64,000 nucleotides of DNA from Budorcas taxicolor. Lineage: Eukaryota; Chordata; Mammalia; Artiodactyla; Bovidae. Positions 22,858 to 34,885 of this stretch are shown here, piece after piece. Every line of letters starts with the position of its first letter. The first letter of the stretch is position 1. A program made the position numbers and the translations under genes. The DNA is taken from the NCBI RefSeq assembly GCF_023091745.1, contig NC_068928.1, forward strand, positions 11,364,001-11,428,000, in the 5' to 3' direction. Below the pieces are notes generated by a model, which was given only the letters and a program-made list of their open reading frames with translations, was not told the DNA's origin and did no database searches.

Positions 22858-23106
22858 GGACTCCCCTGGTGGTCTAGTGTTTAAGAATTTGCCTGCCACT
22901 GCGGGGAACATAGGTTCAATCCCTGGTCCAGGGATATCCCACATGTCAGTGGGCAACTAAGCCCACAAGCCACAACTACTGAAGACCGTGCGGTTAGAGC
23001 CCATCCTCAGCAACAAAAGAAGCTACTGCGAGAAGCCTGTGCACCACAGCTAGAGTAGCCCCAGTGCACAGCAACAAAGATCCAGTGCAGCCATTAAAAA
23101 AAAAAA
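22858..23106 (+). mobile_element. CHR-type SINE (long form)
   Basis: Sense long CHR element: 'ggactcccctggtggtctag', B-box-like 'ggttcaatccc', 'gcaactaagcccacaagcc', and an A tail at 23096-23106. Imperfect duplication around TTCTGTATA (22848) and TTCTGTGTA (23108). Confidence 0.85.
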
Positions 23107-23194
23107 TTCTGTGTAAAGAGTTGAGAAGTGTCTAAATATACTATGCATTCACATATACAAAGGGATATATAACTATTAAGTGATTACTGCCGGA

Positions 23195-23860
23195 GTTATA
23201 AAACATAGATCTGATTGTGCTATTTTCCCACTAATTAAATGCCAGTGGTTCCCTGTTGACTGAAGATAAGTTCAGAATACTTTCTCATAGCATGAATAAA
23301 CCTTTAGCAGATTTTACAGCTTTACCTTTCCCCTCTCACCATTCCCCACATCGACATTCATCAGCCGCACCAGCCTTCTCAGTGTTCTGCAAGCAAAGAC
23401 ACCCTTTCACCTCGCCACTTCTTTGCTCATGCCATTCCCTCTGCTTGCCATGTTCTGTTTACTTGTCAAGACTCAGATGGAAGATTATAGGGCACAGTGG
23501 TTAAGAGTGGTTGAACTGAACCAGATGTGATTTCAAACTACTGCTCTGTATCTGCTTAGCTCATGTGGCATTGGCCAAGTTAATTTACTTCTCTTTATTT
23601 CAGCTTCTTGATCTGCAAAATGGGAAATACAATGCCTCCCTCATAGGATTGTTGTGAAAATTATACAAAATGATATAAGAGCACATTGTGAATGGCCAAT
23701 GAATGGTAGCTCATTCTTTTTATTACTATTTTAAAATATTTTCTTTTCTGCGAAACCATTCCTGACACTGTCAGACAGGGTTGTTCCTTTACCTTCATGG
23801 CACTTTTATACGTACTGTGATAGCACTATGGAACACAGAATATGTAACATTTGAAATGAT
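23195..23860 (+). repeat. L2 relic split by a MIR
   Basis: 23195-23480 and 23750-23860 read like the L2 ORF2 end and 3' UTR ('ctttgctcatgccattccct' near 23420; 'ccattcctgacactgtc' near 23757). Between them, 23490-23710 is a MIR ('tggcattggccaagttaatt', 'tgcaaaatgggaaatac'). Confidence 0.55.
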
Positions 23861-23866
23861 ACTCTT

Positions 23867-24040
23867 TTAAAAAATAGTTTATGTATTTTTTATTTGGCTG
23901 TGCTGAGTCTTAGTTGTGGCCTATGGGATCTTTTTAGTTGTGGCATATGAACTCTTAGTTGTGACTTGTGGAAGCTTGTTCCCTGACCCCGGACCCTGCA
24001 TTGCCTGGAATCTTAGCTGCTGGACCACCATGGAGGTCCC
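23867..24040 (-). mobile_element. CHR-type SINE
   Basis: Reverse CHR: 'tatttggctgtgctgag', 'ttagttgtggc' blocks and end 'ccaccatggaggtccc'. Target-site duplication TGAAATGATACTCTT (23852-23866) and TGAAATGACACTCTT (24041-24055), one mismatch. Confidence 0.9.
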
Positions 24041-24161
24041 TGAAATGACACTCTTGTTCCTTTATTTGCTTGATTGACTACTTGATGGTCTTTCCATTGT
24101 GAACTATAATACCTTCCAAAAGATGTTTAACCATAAATGTATTAATACATTATAACAGATC

Positions 24162-24697
24162 ATTGTTCCTGGAAAGAAAAGCTATGAACAACCTAGACAG
24201 CACATTAAAAAGTAGAGACATTGCTTTGCTGGCAAAGGTCTGTCTAACCAAAGCTATGGTTTTCCAGTGGTCATGTATGGATGTGAGAGTTGGACCATAA
24301 AGAAACCTGAGCACTGAAGAATTGATGTTTTGAACTGTGGTGTTGGAGAAGACTCTTGAGAGTCCCTTGGACTGCAAGGAGATCAAACCAGCAATCCTCA
24401 AGGAAATAAGTCCTGAATATTCATTGGAAAGACTGATACTGAAGCTGAAACTCCAATACTTTGGCCACCTGATGCAAAGAACTGAATCATTTAAAAAGAC
24501 CCTGATGCTGGGAAAGATTGAAGGTAGGAGGAGAAGTGGATGGCAGAGGATGAGATGTTTGGATGGCATCACTGACTCGATGGACATGAGTTTGAGTAAG
24601 TTCTGGGAGTTGGTGAGGGACAGGGAGGCCTGATGTCCTGCAGTCCATGGGGTCTCAAAGAGTTGGAGTGACTGAACTGAACTAAACTGAACAGCTA
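24162..24697 (+). mobile_element. BovB LINE, strongly 5'-truncated
   Basis: Only the C-terminal coding end and 3' terminus of BovB, ending in '(gaactgaactaaactgaac)' at about 24692. The remnant frame 24337-24633 carries the family's C-terminal segment (ESPLDCKEIKP, LQYFGHLMQRTESF). It has TAT at the codon that is TAG in the copies at 18049 and 29370. Confidence 0.9.
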
Positions 24698-25189
24698 ATT
24701 ATAAAGTGAAACTCATGTAGCCACCTGAGCTGGACCATTTTATTTTCAAATTGATAACCTGGGAACTGTATTTCCCAGAATCCCCTTCCCTGAATGGCTC
24801 TGGTTTAGGGTTGGGTGAAAGAACATATTGTGTGAGATTTGGGAGATGGAGGTGAAGCAGCAGCAATTCCTCTCTGCAGGCCTTTGGTTCTAACTTGTCC
24901 TCAATCTCCTCTGCTTCTCATGCAGCTCTTCTTCCCAACAGCAGGCCCAGGTTGATTACCAAATGTTTGGCTGCAGACTCACAGAGGCAGTAGCTTCTCA
25001 TAGACTTCTCCACTGGTTATTCCTTTGCTGTCACAGTTGAACAGCTGGGCAAGCTGGGCTTCAAACTCTTCCATCCTCGAACTCCCTCGTGAAGAACGTC
25101 ACTTCTCCAGCTTCTCCTACAATTACTTATGGTCTAATTTCTGTAATAAATTCCTCTCTCTAACCCAAAGTGGATTTACTTTCTTGATT
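24698..25189. other. No gene or repeat recognised
   Basis: Unassigned. Confidence 0.5.
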
Positions 25190-25600
25190 AAACTATAACT
25201 AAACGTACCATTATCCAAGTCAAGAAACAGAATATAACAAGCACCCAGGAAGTCCCCTATATGTTCCATCCTGATCACACTTGTTTCCTTTCTCCCAGAA
25301 GTAACCATGACCAGACTTACAGTAATCATTCTTTTGCTTTTCTCATATTTTATTAGATCTATGTGTATGTACTCTTAAAATATATAGTTTAATCTCTTTT
25401 TGAACTTTGTGGAAATGGAATTTTACTATATGTATTTTTTGTGCCATGCTTTTTGCACTCAACATGAAGTTTTTAAGATTTGTTCCCATTACTATGTGAA
25501 TCATATGCCAATTTGTTTCATAATATACCAAAATTTATACATTCTTTTCTTTTAAAGCTGTTTGTTTATATGTCCCTCTTCCCCATTTGGTTAACAGGAA
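25190..25600 (-). repeat. Old L1 3' end, antisense
   Basis: Reverse of an old (L1M-type) 3' end: 'ccagaagtaaccatgacc' near 25295, 'gaaatggaattttactata' near 25413, 'tttgcactcaacatgaagt' near 25452. Diverged and frame-free. Confidence 0.55.
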
Positions 25601-26476
25601 TGATGTTTTATCCATTTTTGCATCCTCCTTCCATTCCAACTCTATTTAACCCAACATATAACATAGTGTTTACCTGTCGCAACTAGGACCTCAACACTGA
25701 GTCGCAACCCTCTGTATTTCTTTAGTCATCATTTCCCCCCCTTCTACACAACTTTATTTTAAATATTTGACATTGTCCATAAACCTTTAACTGTCTTGCA
25801 TTCCCCTCATTTTCAGCAGATGATTCCTCTAAGTTCTCAGAAAAAAAAAATAGATGTTATCAGATATGAGCTCCTTTAGGTTTGTGCCTTCAAACCTGAA
25901 ACCAACCTGCACCTATATCCATCTTTTCCTCCTCCTCTCTTATTACAGCACAAAAGATGCCATTCCTATTATTCAAGACTAATTATTCTATGTGTTCACT
26001 GAATTTTCATTCCTGCCTTGGCTGATCATCTTCTCTCTTTTCTTTATGCTTAGCTACTCTTTCTAGTATTTAAACTTGCTGAAGTCTCTTCTATCTTAAG
26101 AATAATGCATATTTATCTATACACCAACTGTAATTATGTCTTCAGTTACTACACTCTTCTCCCTCAAGGTCAAACTTCTTGAAAGAGCAGTCTAATTCAA
26201 TTTTCACATTCCTTCAACTCCTATTTCCTTTTTAGTTCATTGCAATATAACTTCCACCTGATCATCTCTGGGCTCTACATTAGAAACTCTCATAACTAAC
26301 TTCCATTTAACCAACATAATACAAATTAATTGGTACTCTCCATTACCTTTATAAAGCATACCAACTGATGCCTACAGCACACTGAACACATATGAGTAAT
26401 ACATTGCTGCTTAGTTTATTTATGGATTTTTGTTCTCCCTAGATTGTAGTAGGCTTACCAAGAATCAGTTACGTTG
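25601..26476. other. Unassigned, possibly L2-like in part
   Basis: 25930-26440 has the pyrimidine-rich, 'ccttcaactcctatttcc' character of L2 ORF2 but is too diverged to be sure. No gene seen. Confidence 0.3.
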
Positions 26477-26585
26477 AGATATCTCTGGCGGTCTAGTGCT
26501 TCCAATGCATGGATGCAATTTTAATCCTTAGGCCTGGAACTAAGACTCCACATGCTGTGCAGGCGAAAAAAAAAAAAAAAAAAAA
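26477..26585 (+). mobile_element. CHR-type SINE, degraded
   Basis: Diverged head 'atctctggcggtctagtgc' with no usable B box, body 'ggaactaagactccacatgc', and a run of about 20 A at 26566-26585. The long pure A tail contrasts with the decayed body. Possible duplication AATCAGTT/AATTAGTT. Confidence 0.7.
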
Positions 26586-26849
26586 TTAGTTGTGTCTATT
26601 CAATTTGTTTATACGAGGTATAATTTTTACTCTAATTATAGAAGTTGGTAATTATGTAAACCATCATTTATTATTATATGAAATATTAATAGGAAAAAGA
26701 AGATACTTATTTCTATGAAAATTGAATCAAATATTTTTGAAAAATCATAAAAGGAAAACGGCATTAAATGTTTTCATTGGATTGAGGTGAACAAAAATAG
26801 ATTGGGGAAAATCATATTTAGGGTTCTGAACTCAGATTGTGAACAAGCA

Positions 26850-27584
26850 CTTTTTTCCCAATTTTGTTTTTATTATAGTGAACAACACACAGCATGAAAT
26901 CTTAACCATTTTTAAGTGTAGACGTCAATGGTACTAAATGTATTCATAATGTTGTGCTATCATCACTACCACCCATCTTCAGAACTCTTTTCATCTTGTA
27001 AGACTGAAACTCTATACCCATTAAATTCTAACTCCCCAATCCCTCCTCTCCTCCTGTCGCTGATAACTATGAATTTGACTACTTACTATCTCATGTAAGT
27101 AGAATCATACAGCATTTTTCACTTTGTGATTGACTTATTTCAGTTGACATGATGTCCTCAAGGCTCATCTATGTTGTAGCATGTCAGAACTGCATTCCTT
27201 TTAAAGTCCATATAACATTCCATTGTGTGCATATAACACATTTACTTATCCATTCATCTGTCAATAGACATTTGGGTTGTTTCTATGTTTTAGCTATTGT
27301 GAATAATCTGCTATGAACACAAGTGTACAAAGTTTCTTTGAGATACTACTTTTAGTTCTTTGAGGTATACCCAGAAGTGTAATTGCTGCATCACATGGTA
27401 ATCCTATTTATAACTTTTTGAAGAATCATCAAATTGTCTTACACAGTGATTATACCATTTTACATTCCCACCAACAGTGCACAAAAGTTCCAATTTCTCT
27501 ACATTCTTATCAAAAGAATTATCGTAATGGATACAAGGTGGTATCTCATGGTAGTTCTGATTTTCATTTCCCTAATAATTAATG
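26850..27584 (-). repeat. Old L1 3' part, antisense (right piece at 28767)
   Basis: Reverse of an L1M-type 3' UTR and ORF2 end: 'gcatgaaatcttaaccattt' (26893), 'cattccattgtgtgcatat' (27219), 'gaggtatacccagaagtg' (27361), 'acattcccaccaacagtgc' (27461). The element continues at 28767 after a BovB insertion. Confidence 0.75.
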
Positions 27585-28766
27585 GATTTAGAAAAAGCAG
27601 AGGAACTAGAGACCAAATTGCCATCATCTGTTGGATTATAGAAAAAGCAAGAGAGTTCCAGAAAAACATCTACTTCCTCTTCATTGGCTACTCTAAAGCC
27701 TTTGACTATGTGGATCACAACAAACAGGGGAAAATTCTGAAAGAGATTAGAATACAAGACCGCCTTTTCTGCCTCGTGAGAAATCTGTATGCAGGTCAAG
27801 AGGTAACAGTTAGAACTGGACATGGAACAACAGACTGGTTCCAAATTGGGAAAGGAGTATGTCAAGGCTGTACATTGTCACCCTACTTATTTAATTTATA
27901 TGCAGAGTACATCATGAGAAACGCTGGGCTGGATGAAGCACAAGCTGAAATCAAGATTGCTGGGAGAAATATCAGTAACCTCAGATATGCAGATGGCACC
28001 ACACTTATGACAGAAAGAGAAGAGGAACTGAAGAGAGCCTCTTGATGAAAGTGAAAGAGGAGAGTGAAAAAGTTGGCTTAAAACTCAACATTCAGAAAAT
28101 GAAGATTATGGCATCTGGTCCCATCACTTCATGGCAGATAGATGGGGAAACAATGGAAACAGTGAGAGACTTTATTTTCTTGGGCTCCAAAAATCACTGC
28201 AGATGGTGACTGCAGCCATGAAATTAAAAGCCGCTTGCTCCTTGGAAGAAAAGCTATAACCAACTTCGACAGCATATTAAAAAGCAGAGACATTACTTTG
28301 TCAACAAAGGTCCATCTAGCCAAAGCTATGATTTTACCAGTAGTCATGTATGGATGTGAGAGTTGGACCATAAAGAAACCTGAGCACTGAAGAATTGATG
28401 CTTTGAACTGTGGTGTTGGAGAAAACTCTTGAGAGTCCCTTGGACTGCAAGAAGATCCAACCAGTTCATCCTAGGGGAGATCAGTCCTGGGTGTTCATTG
28501 GAAAGACTGATGCTGAAGCTGAAATTCCAATACTTTGGCCACCTGATGCGAAGAGCTGACTCATTGGAAAAGACCCTGATGCTTGGAAAGATTGAAGAAG
28601 GAGGAGAAGGGGATGACAGAGGATGAGATGTTTGGATGGCATCACTAACTCGATGGACATGAGTTTGCTCAAGCTCCAGGAGTTGGTGATGGACAGGGGA
28701 GCCTGGTGTGCTGCAGCCCATGGGGTCACAAAGAGTTGGACATGACTGAACAACTGAACTGAACTG
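27585..28766 (+). mobile_element. BovB LINE, 5'-truncated, in old L1
   Basis: Begins inside the RT domain (GFRKSRGTRDQIA) and ends in (ACTGA)n. It has a clean 11-bp target-site duplication AATAATTAATG at 27574-27584 and 28767-28777. The catalytic box reads YADG instead of YADD (about 27988-27999). A frameshift near 28030 and the stop of the 27434-28045 frame follow. That 203-codon frame is a chance fusion of antisense L1 with BovB. Confidence 0.95.
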
Positions 28767-28885
28767 AATAATTAATGATGTTAAGCCTCTTTTCATGTGG
28801 TTAATAGCAATTTGTATATCTTCTTTGAAGAAATGGCTGTTCATGTTCTTTGCCAATTTTTGAATGGAATTGTTGGGGGTTTTTG
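28767..28885 (-). repeat. Old L1 3' part, antisense (continued)
   Basis: Resumes the element of 26850-27584 after the duplication: 'ttaagcctcttttcatgtgg' and 'tttgtatatcttctttgaag'. The junction fixes the orientation and continuity of the host L1. Confidence 0.75.
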
Positions 28886-28894
28886 TTATTTACT

Positions 28895-29369
28895 TTTATT
28901 TATAAGTTTTTTTCTTTCAGCACTTTAAATATATCAGCCAACTACCTTCCAGCTTGCAAAATATTTAATGAGAAATCTGTTGATAATCCCATTGAAAAGC
29001 TCTTGTATGTGACAAGTCACTTCCCTCTTTTGCTTTCAAGATTCTTTCTTAGTATTTGTCTATCAAAAGTGTAATTATTATGTATCTTGTTGTGATTCTC
29101 TTTGAATTCATCTCTTTGGAGTTCCTTGAACTTTTTAGATGCTTATTTTTAATTATTTATTTTTATCAAATTGGGAAAATCTTCAGCCATCATTTTCAAA
29201 TATTCTCTCTACACCTTTCTTTCTCTTCTCTTACAGGGATCCTCACAATGTGTGTATTGGTCCATTTGATTGTGTCCTACAGGTCCTTCAGACTCTCTTC
29301 ACTTTTCTTCAATCTTTTTTCTTTCTATTCCTCAAACTCAATCATTTACGTTGTCCAATCTTCAAGTTT
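28895..29369 (-). repeat. Old L1-related block, antisense (left piece)
   Basis: Typical old mammalian repeat wording: 'ttcagcactttaaatatatc', 'ttgcaaaatatttaatgag', 'ggtccatttgattgtgtcc'. I place it as L1 5'-region sequence in reverse. The class is likely; the position within L1 is less sure. It continues after the BovB at 30783. Confidence 0.5.
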
Positions 29370-30782
29370 CGAATCCTGGAAGATGATGCTGTGAAAATGC
29401 TGCACTCAATATGCCAGCAAATTTGGAAAACTCAGCAATGGCCACAGGACTGGAAAAGGTCAGTTTTCATTCCAATCCCAAAGAAAGGCAAAGCCAAAGA
29501 ATGCTCAAACTACCACACAATTGCACTCATCTCACATGCCAGTAAAGTAATGCTCAAAATTCTCCAAGCCAGGTTCAACAGTTCGTGAACCATGAACTTC
29601 CAGATGTTCAAGCTGGTTTTAGAAAAGGCAGAGGAACCAGAGGTCAAATTGCCAACATCCTCTGGATCATGGAAAAAGCAAGAGAGTTCCAGAAAATCAT
29701 CTATTTCTGCTTTATTGGCTATGCCAAAGCCTTTGACTGTGTGGATCACAATAAACTGTGGAAAATTCTGAAAGAGATGGGAATACCAGACCACCTGACC
29801 CACCTCTTGAGAAACCTGTATGCAGGTCAGGAAGCAAAAGTTAGAACTGGACATGGAACAGCAGACTGGTTCCAAATAGGAAAAGGAGTACATCAAGGCT
29901 GTATTGTCACCCTGCTATTTAACTTCTATGCAGAGTACATCATGAGAAACACTGGACTGGAAGAAACACAAGCTGTAATCAAGATTGCCAGGAGAAATAT
30001 CAATATCCTCAGATATGCAGATGACACCACCCTTATGGCAGAAAGTGAAGAGAAACTAAAAAGCCTCTTGATGAAAGTGAAAGTGGAGAGCTTAGAGCTC
30101 AACATTCAGAAAACTAAGATCATGGCATTTGGTCCCATCACTTCATGGGAAAGAGATGGGGAAACAGTGGAAACAGTGTCAGACTTTATTTTGGGGGGCT
30201 CCAAAATCACTGCAGATGGTGATTGCAGCCATGAAATTAAAAGACACTTACTCCTTGGAAGGAAAGTTATGACCAGCCTAGATAACATATTTAAAAGCAG
30301 AGCCATTACTTTGCCAACAAAGGTCCATCTAGTCAAGGCTATGGTTTTTCCAGTGGTCATGTAGGGATGTGAGAGTTGGACTGTGAAGAAAGCTGAGAGC
30401 CGAAGAATTGATGCTTTTGAAGTGTGATGTTGGAGAAGACTCTTGAGAGTCCCTTGGACTGCAAGGAGATCCAACCAGTCCATTCTAAAGGAGATCAGTG
30501 CTGGGTGTTCACTGGAAGGACTGATGCTGAAGCTGAAACTCCAATACTTTGCCCATCTCATATGAAGAGTTGACTCACTGGAAAAGACCCTGATGCTGGG
30601 AGGGATTGGGAGCAGGAGGAGAAGGGGATGACAGAGGATGAGATTGGTGGATGGCATCACTGATCGATGGACGTGAGTTTGAGTGAACTCTGGGAGTTGG
30701 TGATGAACAGGGAGGCCTGGAGTGCTGCAATTCATGGAGTCACAAAGAGTCGGACAATACTGAGTGACTGAACTGAACTGAC
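29370..30782 (+). mobile_element. BovB LINE, 5'-truncated
   Basis: Starts before the RT fingers (DDAVKMLHSICQQIWKTQQW) and ends in (ACTGA)n at about 30764-30782. Target-site duplication CTTCAAGTTT at 29360-29369 and 30783-30792. A one-base loss near 29572 shifts the frame. 29585-30364 is then open with an intact LRYADDTTLMAES, and ends at a TAG (30362-30364) within VVM*GCESW. The 18049 copy has the same stop at the same codon. Confidence 0.95.
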
Positions 30783-31500
30783 CTTCAAGTTTATTGATTT
30801 TTTCTTTTGCTGGCCCAAATCTGCCTTTGAATCCCTCTAATGAATTCTTAATTTCATTCATTGTTCTTTTCAGTTCCAGAATTTCTTTTTGGTTTCTTTC
30901 TAGATTTTCCTATTTCTTAATTGATAGTCCCATTTTACTGATACATTGTTTTCTTGACTCTCTCCACATCTTCCTTTAGTCCTTTGAGCATCTTTAAAGG
31001 AGATTTTTTGTTTGTTTGTTTAATTTTTTTGACAACTCTGCATGGCTTGTGAGATCTTAGTTGCCCAAGCAGGGACTGAAGCTGAGCCCCCTGCAGTGGA
31101 AGTATGGAGTCCTAACCACTGGACCTCCAGGAAAGTCCCTTAAAGTCTTTATCTAGTAGATCCACTATCATGTCTTTTTCAGGGGCAGTTTCTATTGATT
31201 TATTTTTTTAATTGAATGGATCCTACTTTCATGTTTCTTTGTATCTTGTGGATTTTTGTTCAGTACTGGGCATTTGACTTGAATAATGTGGTAGCTCTGG
31301 AAATCAGGTTCTCCTATTTCCCAAGAATTTGAAGAGTTTTGTTTTTGTTTATTATTATTATCATTATTATTAGTAGTATCTTGTGCCAAGGATTAACCTG
31401 AGGTGTAAACTTTGAGTTCTTTTCGGGTCTTTTCTGAGCCTGTACTTTTCCCTGGCCAGGCACGATGACTTTCTGATTTTCTTCACTCACCAAAAGGGAA
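30783..31500 (-). repeat. Old L1-related block, antisense (right piece)
   Basis: Continues 28895-29369: 'ttattgattttttcttttgc', 'tagtcctttgagcatc' near 30975, 'gggcatttgacttgaataatg' near 31268. Interrupted by a CHR SINE at 31006-31138. An (ATT)n stretch lies at about 31348-31375. Confidence 0.5.
31006..31138 (-). mobile_element. CHR-type SINE
   Basis: Reverse CHR: T-rich tail (tttgtttgtttg), 'tgtgagatcttagttgcc', 'gggactgaagctgagcccc' and end 'ggacctccaggaaagtccc'. The flanks share TTAAAG. Confidence 0.78.
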
Positions 31501-32261
31501 AGGAAAAATGAAGGGAATATAAAAATGTACCAACCTTTTAAATTCCCTGAGGTCACTTCAGATAAGGGGATGGAGATTGCAACAATTGGGGGAGGTACAA
31601 CAGTGGGCACCCATCTCTTGGTCTGCACCTCCGAGTTTAGAACCAGTAATCAACAATCAGAGCACAGATCCCTGATATTTTATGGACAGAGTTTTCTCTG
31701 CTACCTTGGCTCCTGAGAACTGCATTGCAAGCTGTTCCTGGAATCTGCTCACAGCTATCTGCCTCTGAACTGAGAGGTGGGGAGATGGATAAAAACTACT
31801 GTGCTGAGAGCTGAAATTGATCAAGATTAACCACAATTTACCATCTAAACCTTCCATTGGGATTGCAAGACTTCAGGAGAGTCTAGAGTTCCAAAATAGT
31901 TATATCAAACAGATTCCATCAGTATAATTGGTTTAAAAGGGAGAAAGAATCCTTGCGCTTCTTTACCATCTTCTCAGAATCCTGTCCATGAGTGTCTTTA
32001 AATTCTTGATTTACTGTAAATAATTCCCCCAAACAGGGAAATACATTTATGACAAGGCATTTATGTATATTAGTTATGCAAGAAACCTGAGGCTGATTTC
32101 AATACACAGATTCAAATAACAAATCATAAAGCAATGTTTAAGCCCTATATCAAAAACTGGCAAATAAATGTACAGTTGTATGTTTTAGATTAAAATAATA
32201 TGTGAAAGAGTGTAATTTTGTTTGTGATTACCCAATTTAATCACTTTTCAGTTAACTACTA
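31501..32261. other. No gene or repeat recognised
   Basis: Unassigned; short overlapping frames at 31525-31857 on both strands have no recognisable features. Confidence 0.5.
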
Positions 32262-32433
32262 ACCGATTGGAGACCCAGGTTTGATTCCTGGATCAGGAAG
32301 TTCCCCTGGAGAGGGAAATGACAACCCACTCCAGTATTCTTGCCTGGAGAATCCCATGGACAGAGGAGCCTTTCAGGCCACAGTCCACGGGGTTGCAAGA
32401 GTCAGACACAACTTAGCAACTAAACCACCACCA
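32262..32433 (+). mobile_element. Bov-tA SINE, head lost
   Basis: Starts at about the B box ('aggtttgattcctgg'), then the BovB-derived body 'acccactccagtattcttg' and tail 'aaaccaccacca'. The A box is missing. Confidence 0.85.
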
Positions 32434-32534
32434 ATTCCCAGGTCCCATGCACAAGACATTAATTAAAAGAGTTTCTACTGTATTCTGGATAATCTGTAAC
32501 TTATATCCTCTAAGCCCCATAGATGCATTTCATG

Positions 32535-33668
32535 CCAACCTTACTTGACCTCCTGGCAATATCTGACACTATTGACATATGTCATTATTTTTTTTAACGC
32601 TGTCTTTCTTTGGTCTCCATGCTACCACATTCTTCTGGTCTTCTTTCTCTCTTTCTTACTCCTCAGTTTTAGCAGGCATCTCCTCCTCTGCCCAGCTCTT
32701 AAACAGTATCTCAGGGGTTTTTCCGAGCTTTGTATTCTTTTCACTGTATACTTACCTTAAATGATCTGATTCATTCCTGTTGCTGATGCCTCACAAAGCT
32801 ATAATTCCAAGTTCAGTCTCCATCTTGAGGCACACACTTATATATCCAACTGTCTTCTTAATATCTTTACTTGGATACCCCTCTGGTACCTCAAGGATAG
32901 TATATTCAAAATGGACTAATCACTTCCCCCCCCAATGAATGATTAGAGCTGATTCTTCAGTATCCCTAACTCAGTGAGTGGCACCATCACACCCTTATTT
33001 TCAAACCAACAACCTAATAATTGTTCCTAACTCTTCCTATCCTTATCTGTGATAGCCAATGAATCTGTTCCTTTTACCTTCTGAGTATTTCTCAAATCTA
33101 CGTACCTCTCTTCATCTTTACTGCCATCATTCTCTCCTAATTTTTATAATAACCTACTAAGTGGTCTTCCTACCTCCAGTCTCTCTTCCTACCATTTCAC
33201 TCTGCAACTAAAGTTGCATTCGCATGCTTCAGTAAGGGTACAACTGAATTAGTAAGATGGCTTGTTAGGCTCTGTATGGTCCAGCCTCTACCAGTAGTCT
33301 TGCTATTCCCCCAAACAGTCTAGCCATGCTGACTTTTTTTTTCAGTTCCTACAACATCATGCTTCCTTGCCCTCAATATTTTACATGGTATTCCCCTACC
33401 TGGAACACTCCTACTCGTTTTTCAAACCTCAATTTTAAAGTCAGTTCCTCAGGAGAGTTAACCTATCCCTAGACTAGCTTAGATCTTCCTGAAACATGTT
33501 CCTATTACTGTAATTACTTACTGTAATTACTTATTTAATATTTGTGTCCCTACTAAATGAAGTGTCTATAAGAATAGTGGCCTTAATTATCCTACTCACT
33601 GCTGGATCCATAATCCAGTGCCTAGTGATACTCAATAAATACTTGTTGAGTGAGTGAATGAGTAAACA
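32535..33668 (+). repeat. L2 relic, ORF2 end plus 3' UTR
   Basis: About 1.1 kb of LINE-2 in sense orientation. Signals in order: 'cttacttgacctcctggcaa' (RT start region), 'tatatccaactgtcttctta' (32840), 'ttggatacccctctggtacc' (32871), 'gtattcccctacctggaac' (33390), and the diagnostic terminus 'ctcaataaatacttgttgag' at 33631. All frames are broken; this is among the longest old relics here. Confidence 0.8.
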
Positions 33669-34754
33669 AATTGGCAATAGTTAGCACTTGATAAACGTTT
33701 GTCGAATGAAACAGTCAAAAAATATACTACAACTTTATATTCAGAGCAGAATTGTCCTCAGTGAGCCCAGTGACATGGAAGATGTTATTCAAGTATCTGG
33801 AATTCTGGAGTTCTTTTTGGAATTGCCTTCAGAAATGTGATATATTCTCCTAAATACCCTAGATAGTGGCAAATATTCAGTGTTTACCCTTTGAGGATGG
33901 ATTTTATTTTGGAATTAGAAAAATCACTCAGAGCCAAGACGGGTAATCATGCTGGGTAACACTATCAGAGGTGAAAAATTATGTGTGACTATAAATTAAT
34001 GAGTCTGACTTTTTTGTACGGCTCATAAACTGGGTCTTAAGGCAGTTCCAAAAGAGAAGTTCCAAAAATGTTTTGAGCAATGGCAAGATTGTTAGAATAT
34101 TTGTATAACTTCCCAAGGGAACTACTTTGCAGGGGGTACTGCTCATTCAGATGTATACAGTCAGGGATGTTTTGTTTCATTAAATAATTCTTGTTTCCTT
34201 TAGACACAATTTCTACCTATGTATAAGTTTTACTCAGAGCTTCACGGAGAGCATGATATAGTAGATGGAGCCCAGAAATGTGAAGTCCATGTTACTTATC
34301 ATCACCGTTATTGTGAACATTTAATAATGAGCAAAGCAATTACAAATTAATCATCACTATAATTTGGCCACATAGCACTGCAAAGTAAAGCTGCTTTAGC
34401 CCACCTACTTTAACTACCTCTCCCAGCTTAAAAAAAAAGTTATGAAATGTAGGGTAATCCTTTGCCAAATAAGATAGCTCTCAAGGGTACCAACCACAGT
34501 GAGATTTGGTTGGCTCAGTTTATTGAAGCTAATGAGTGAGACCAACTGCCACAGATGGTGCCTTCAGACTCTGGTCAGACATCTCAAAAATATGTATTAT
34601 TGGTCACAAGGGAAATTATAGGCAAGAACAGAACTACAGAAATAAATCTATCTTCCCTATTAAAAGCAAAAATAATAGAACTCTCTTAGATCTCCCACTA
34701 CATACCAGAAACTATGCTAAATTAGGCCCTTAATATACAAGTATTTTTTTTTCA
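33669..34754. other. No gene or repeat recognised
   Basis: Unassigned unique sequence. Confidence 0.5.
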
Positions 34755-34885
34755 TTTCAGAAATCAAAGCTAAGAGAAGTTAATTAATTTGTCCATTATC
34801 ATACATCTAGCAAGTAGAAGAGTTAGACTGAGAACCTGTGATCTGTATAATTCCAAAGACCCAGTTCTTTCCACTTTACTCATCA
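34755..34885 (-). repeat. MIR relic, antisense
   Basis: Reverse MIR: 'aagagaagttaattaatttg', 'catctagcaagtagaagagt', 'ctgagaacctgtgat'. Confidence 0.55.

Noticed and set aside
27434..28045. 203-codon frame with an apparently novel N-terminus joined to RT
   Set aside because: The first ~50 codons are antisense old L1 and the rest is BovB; the join is the insertion junction.
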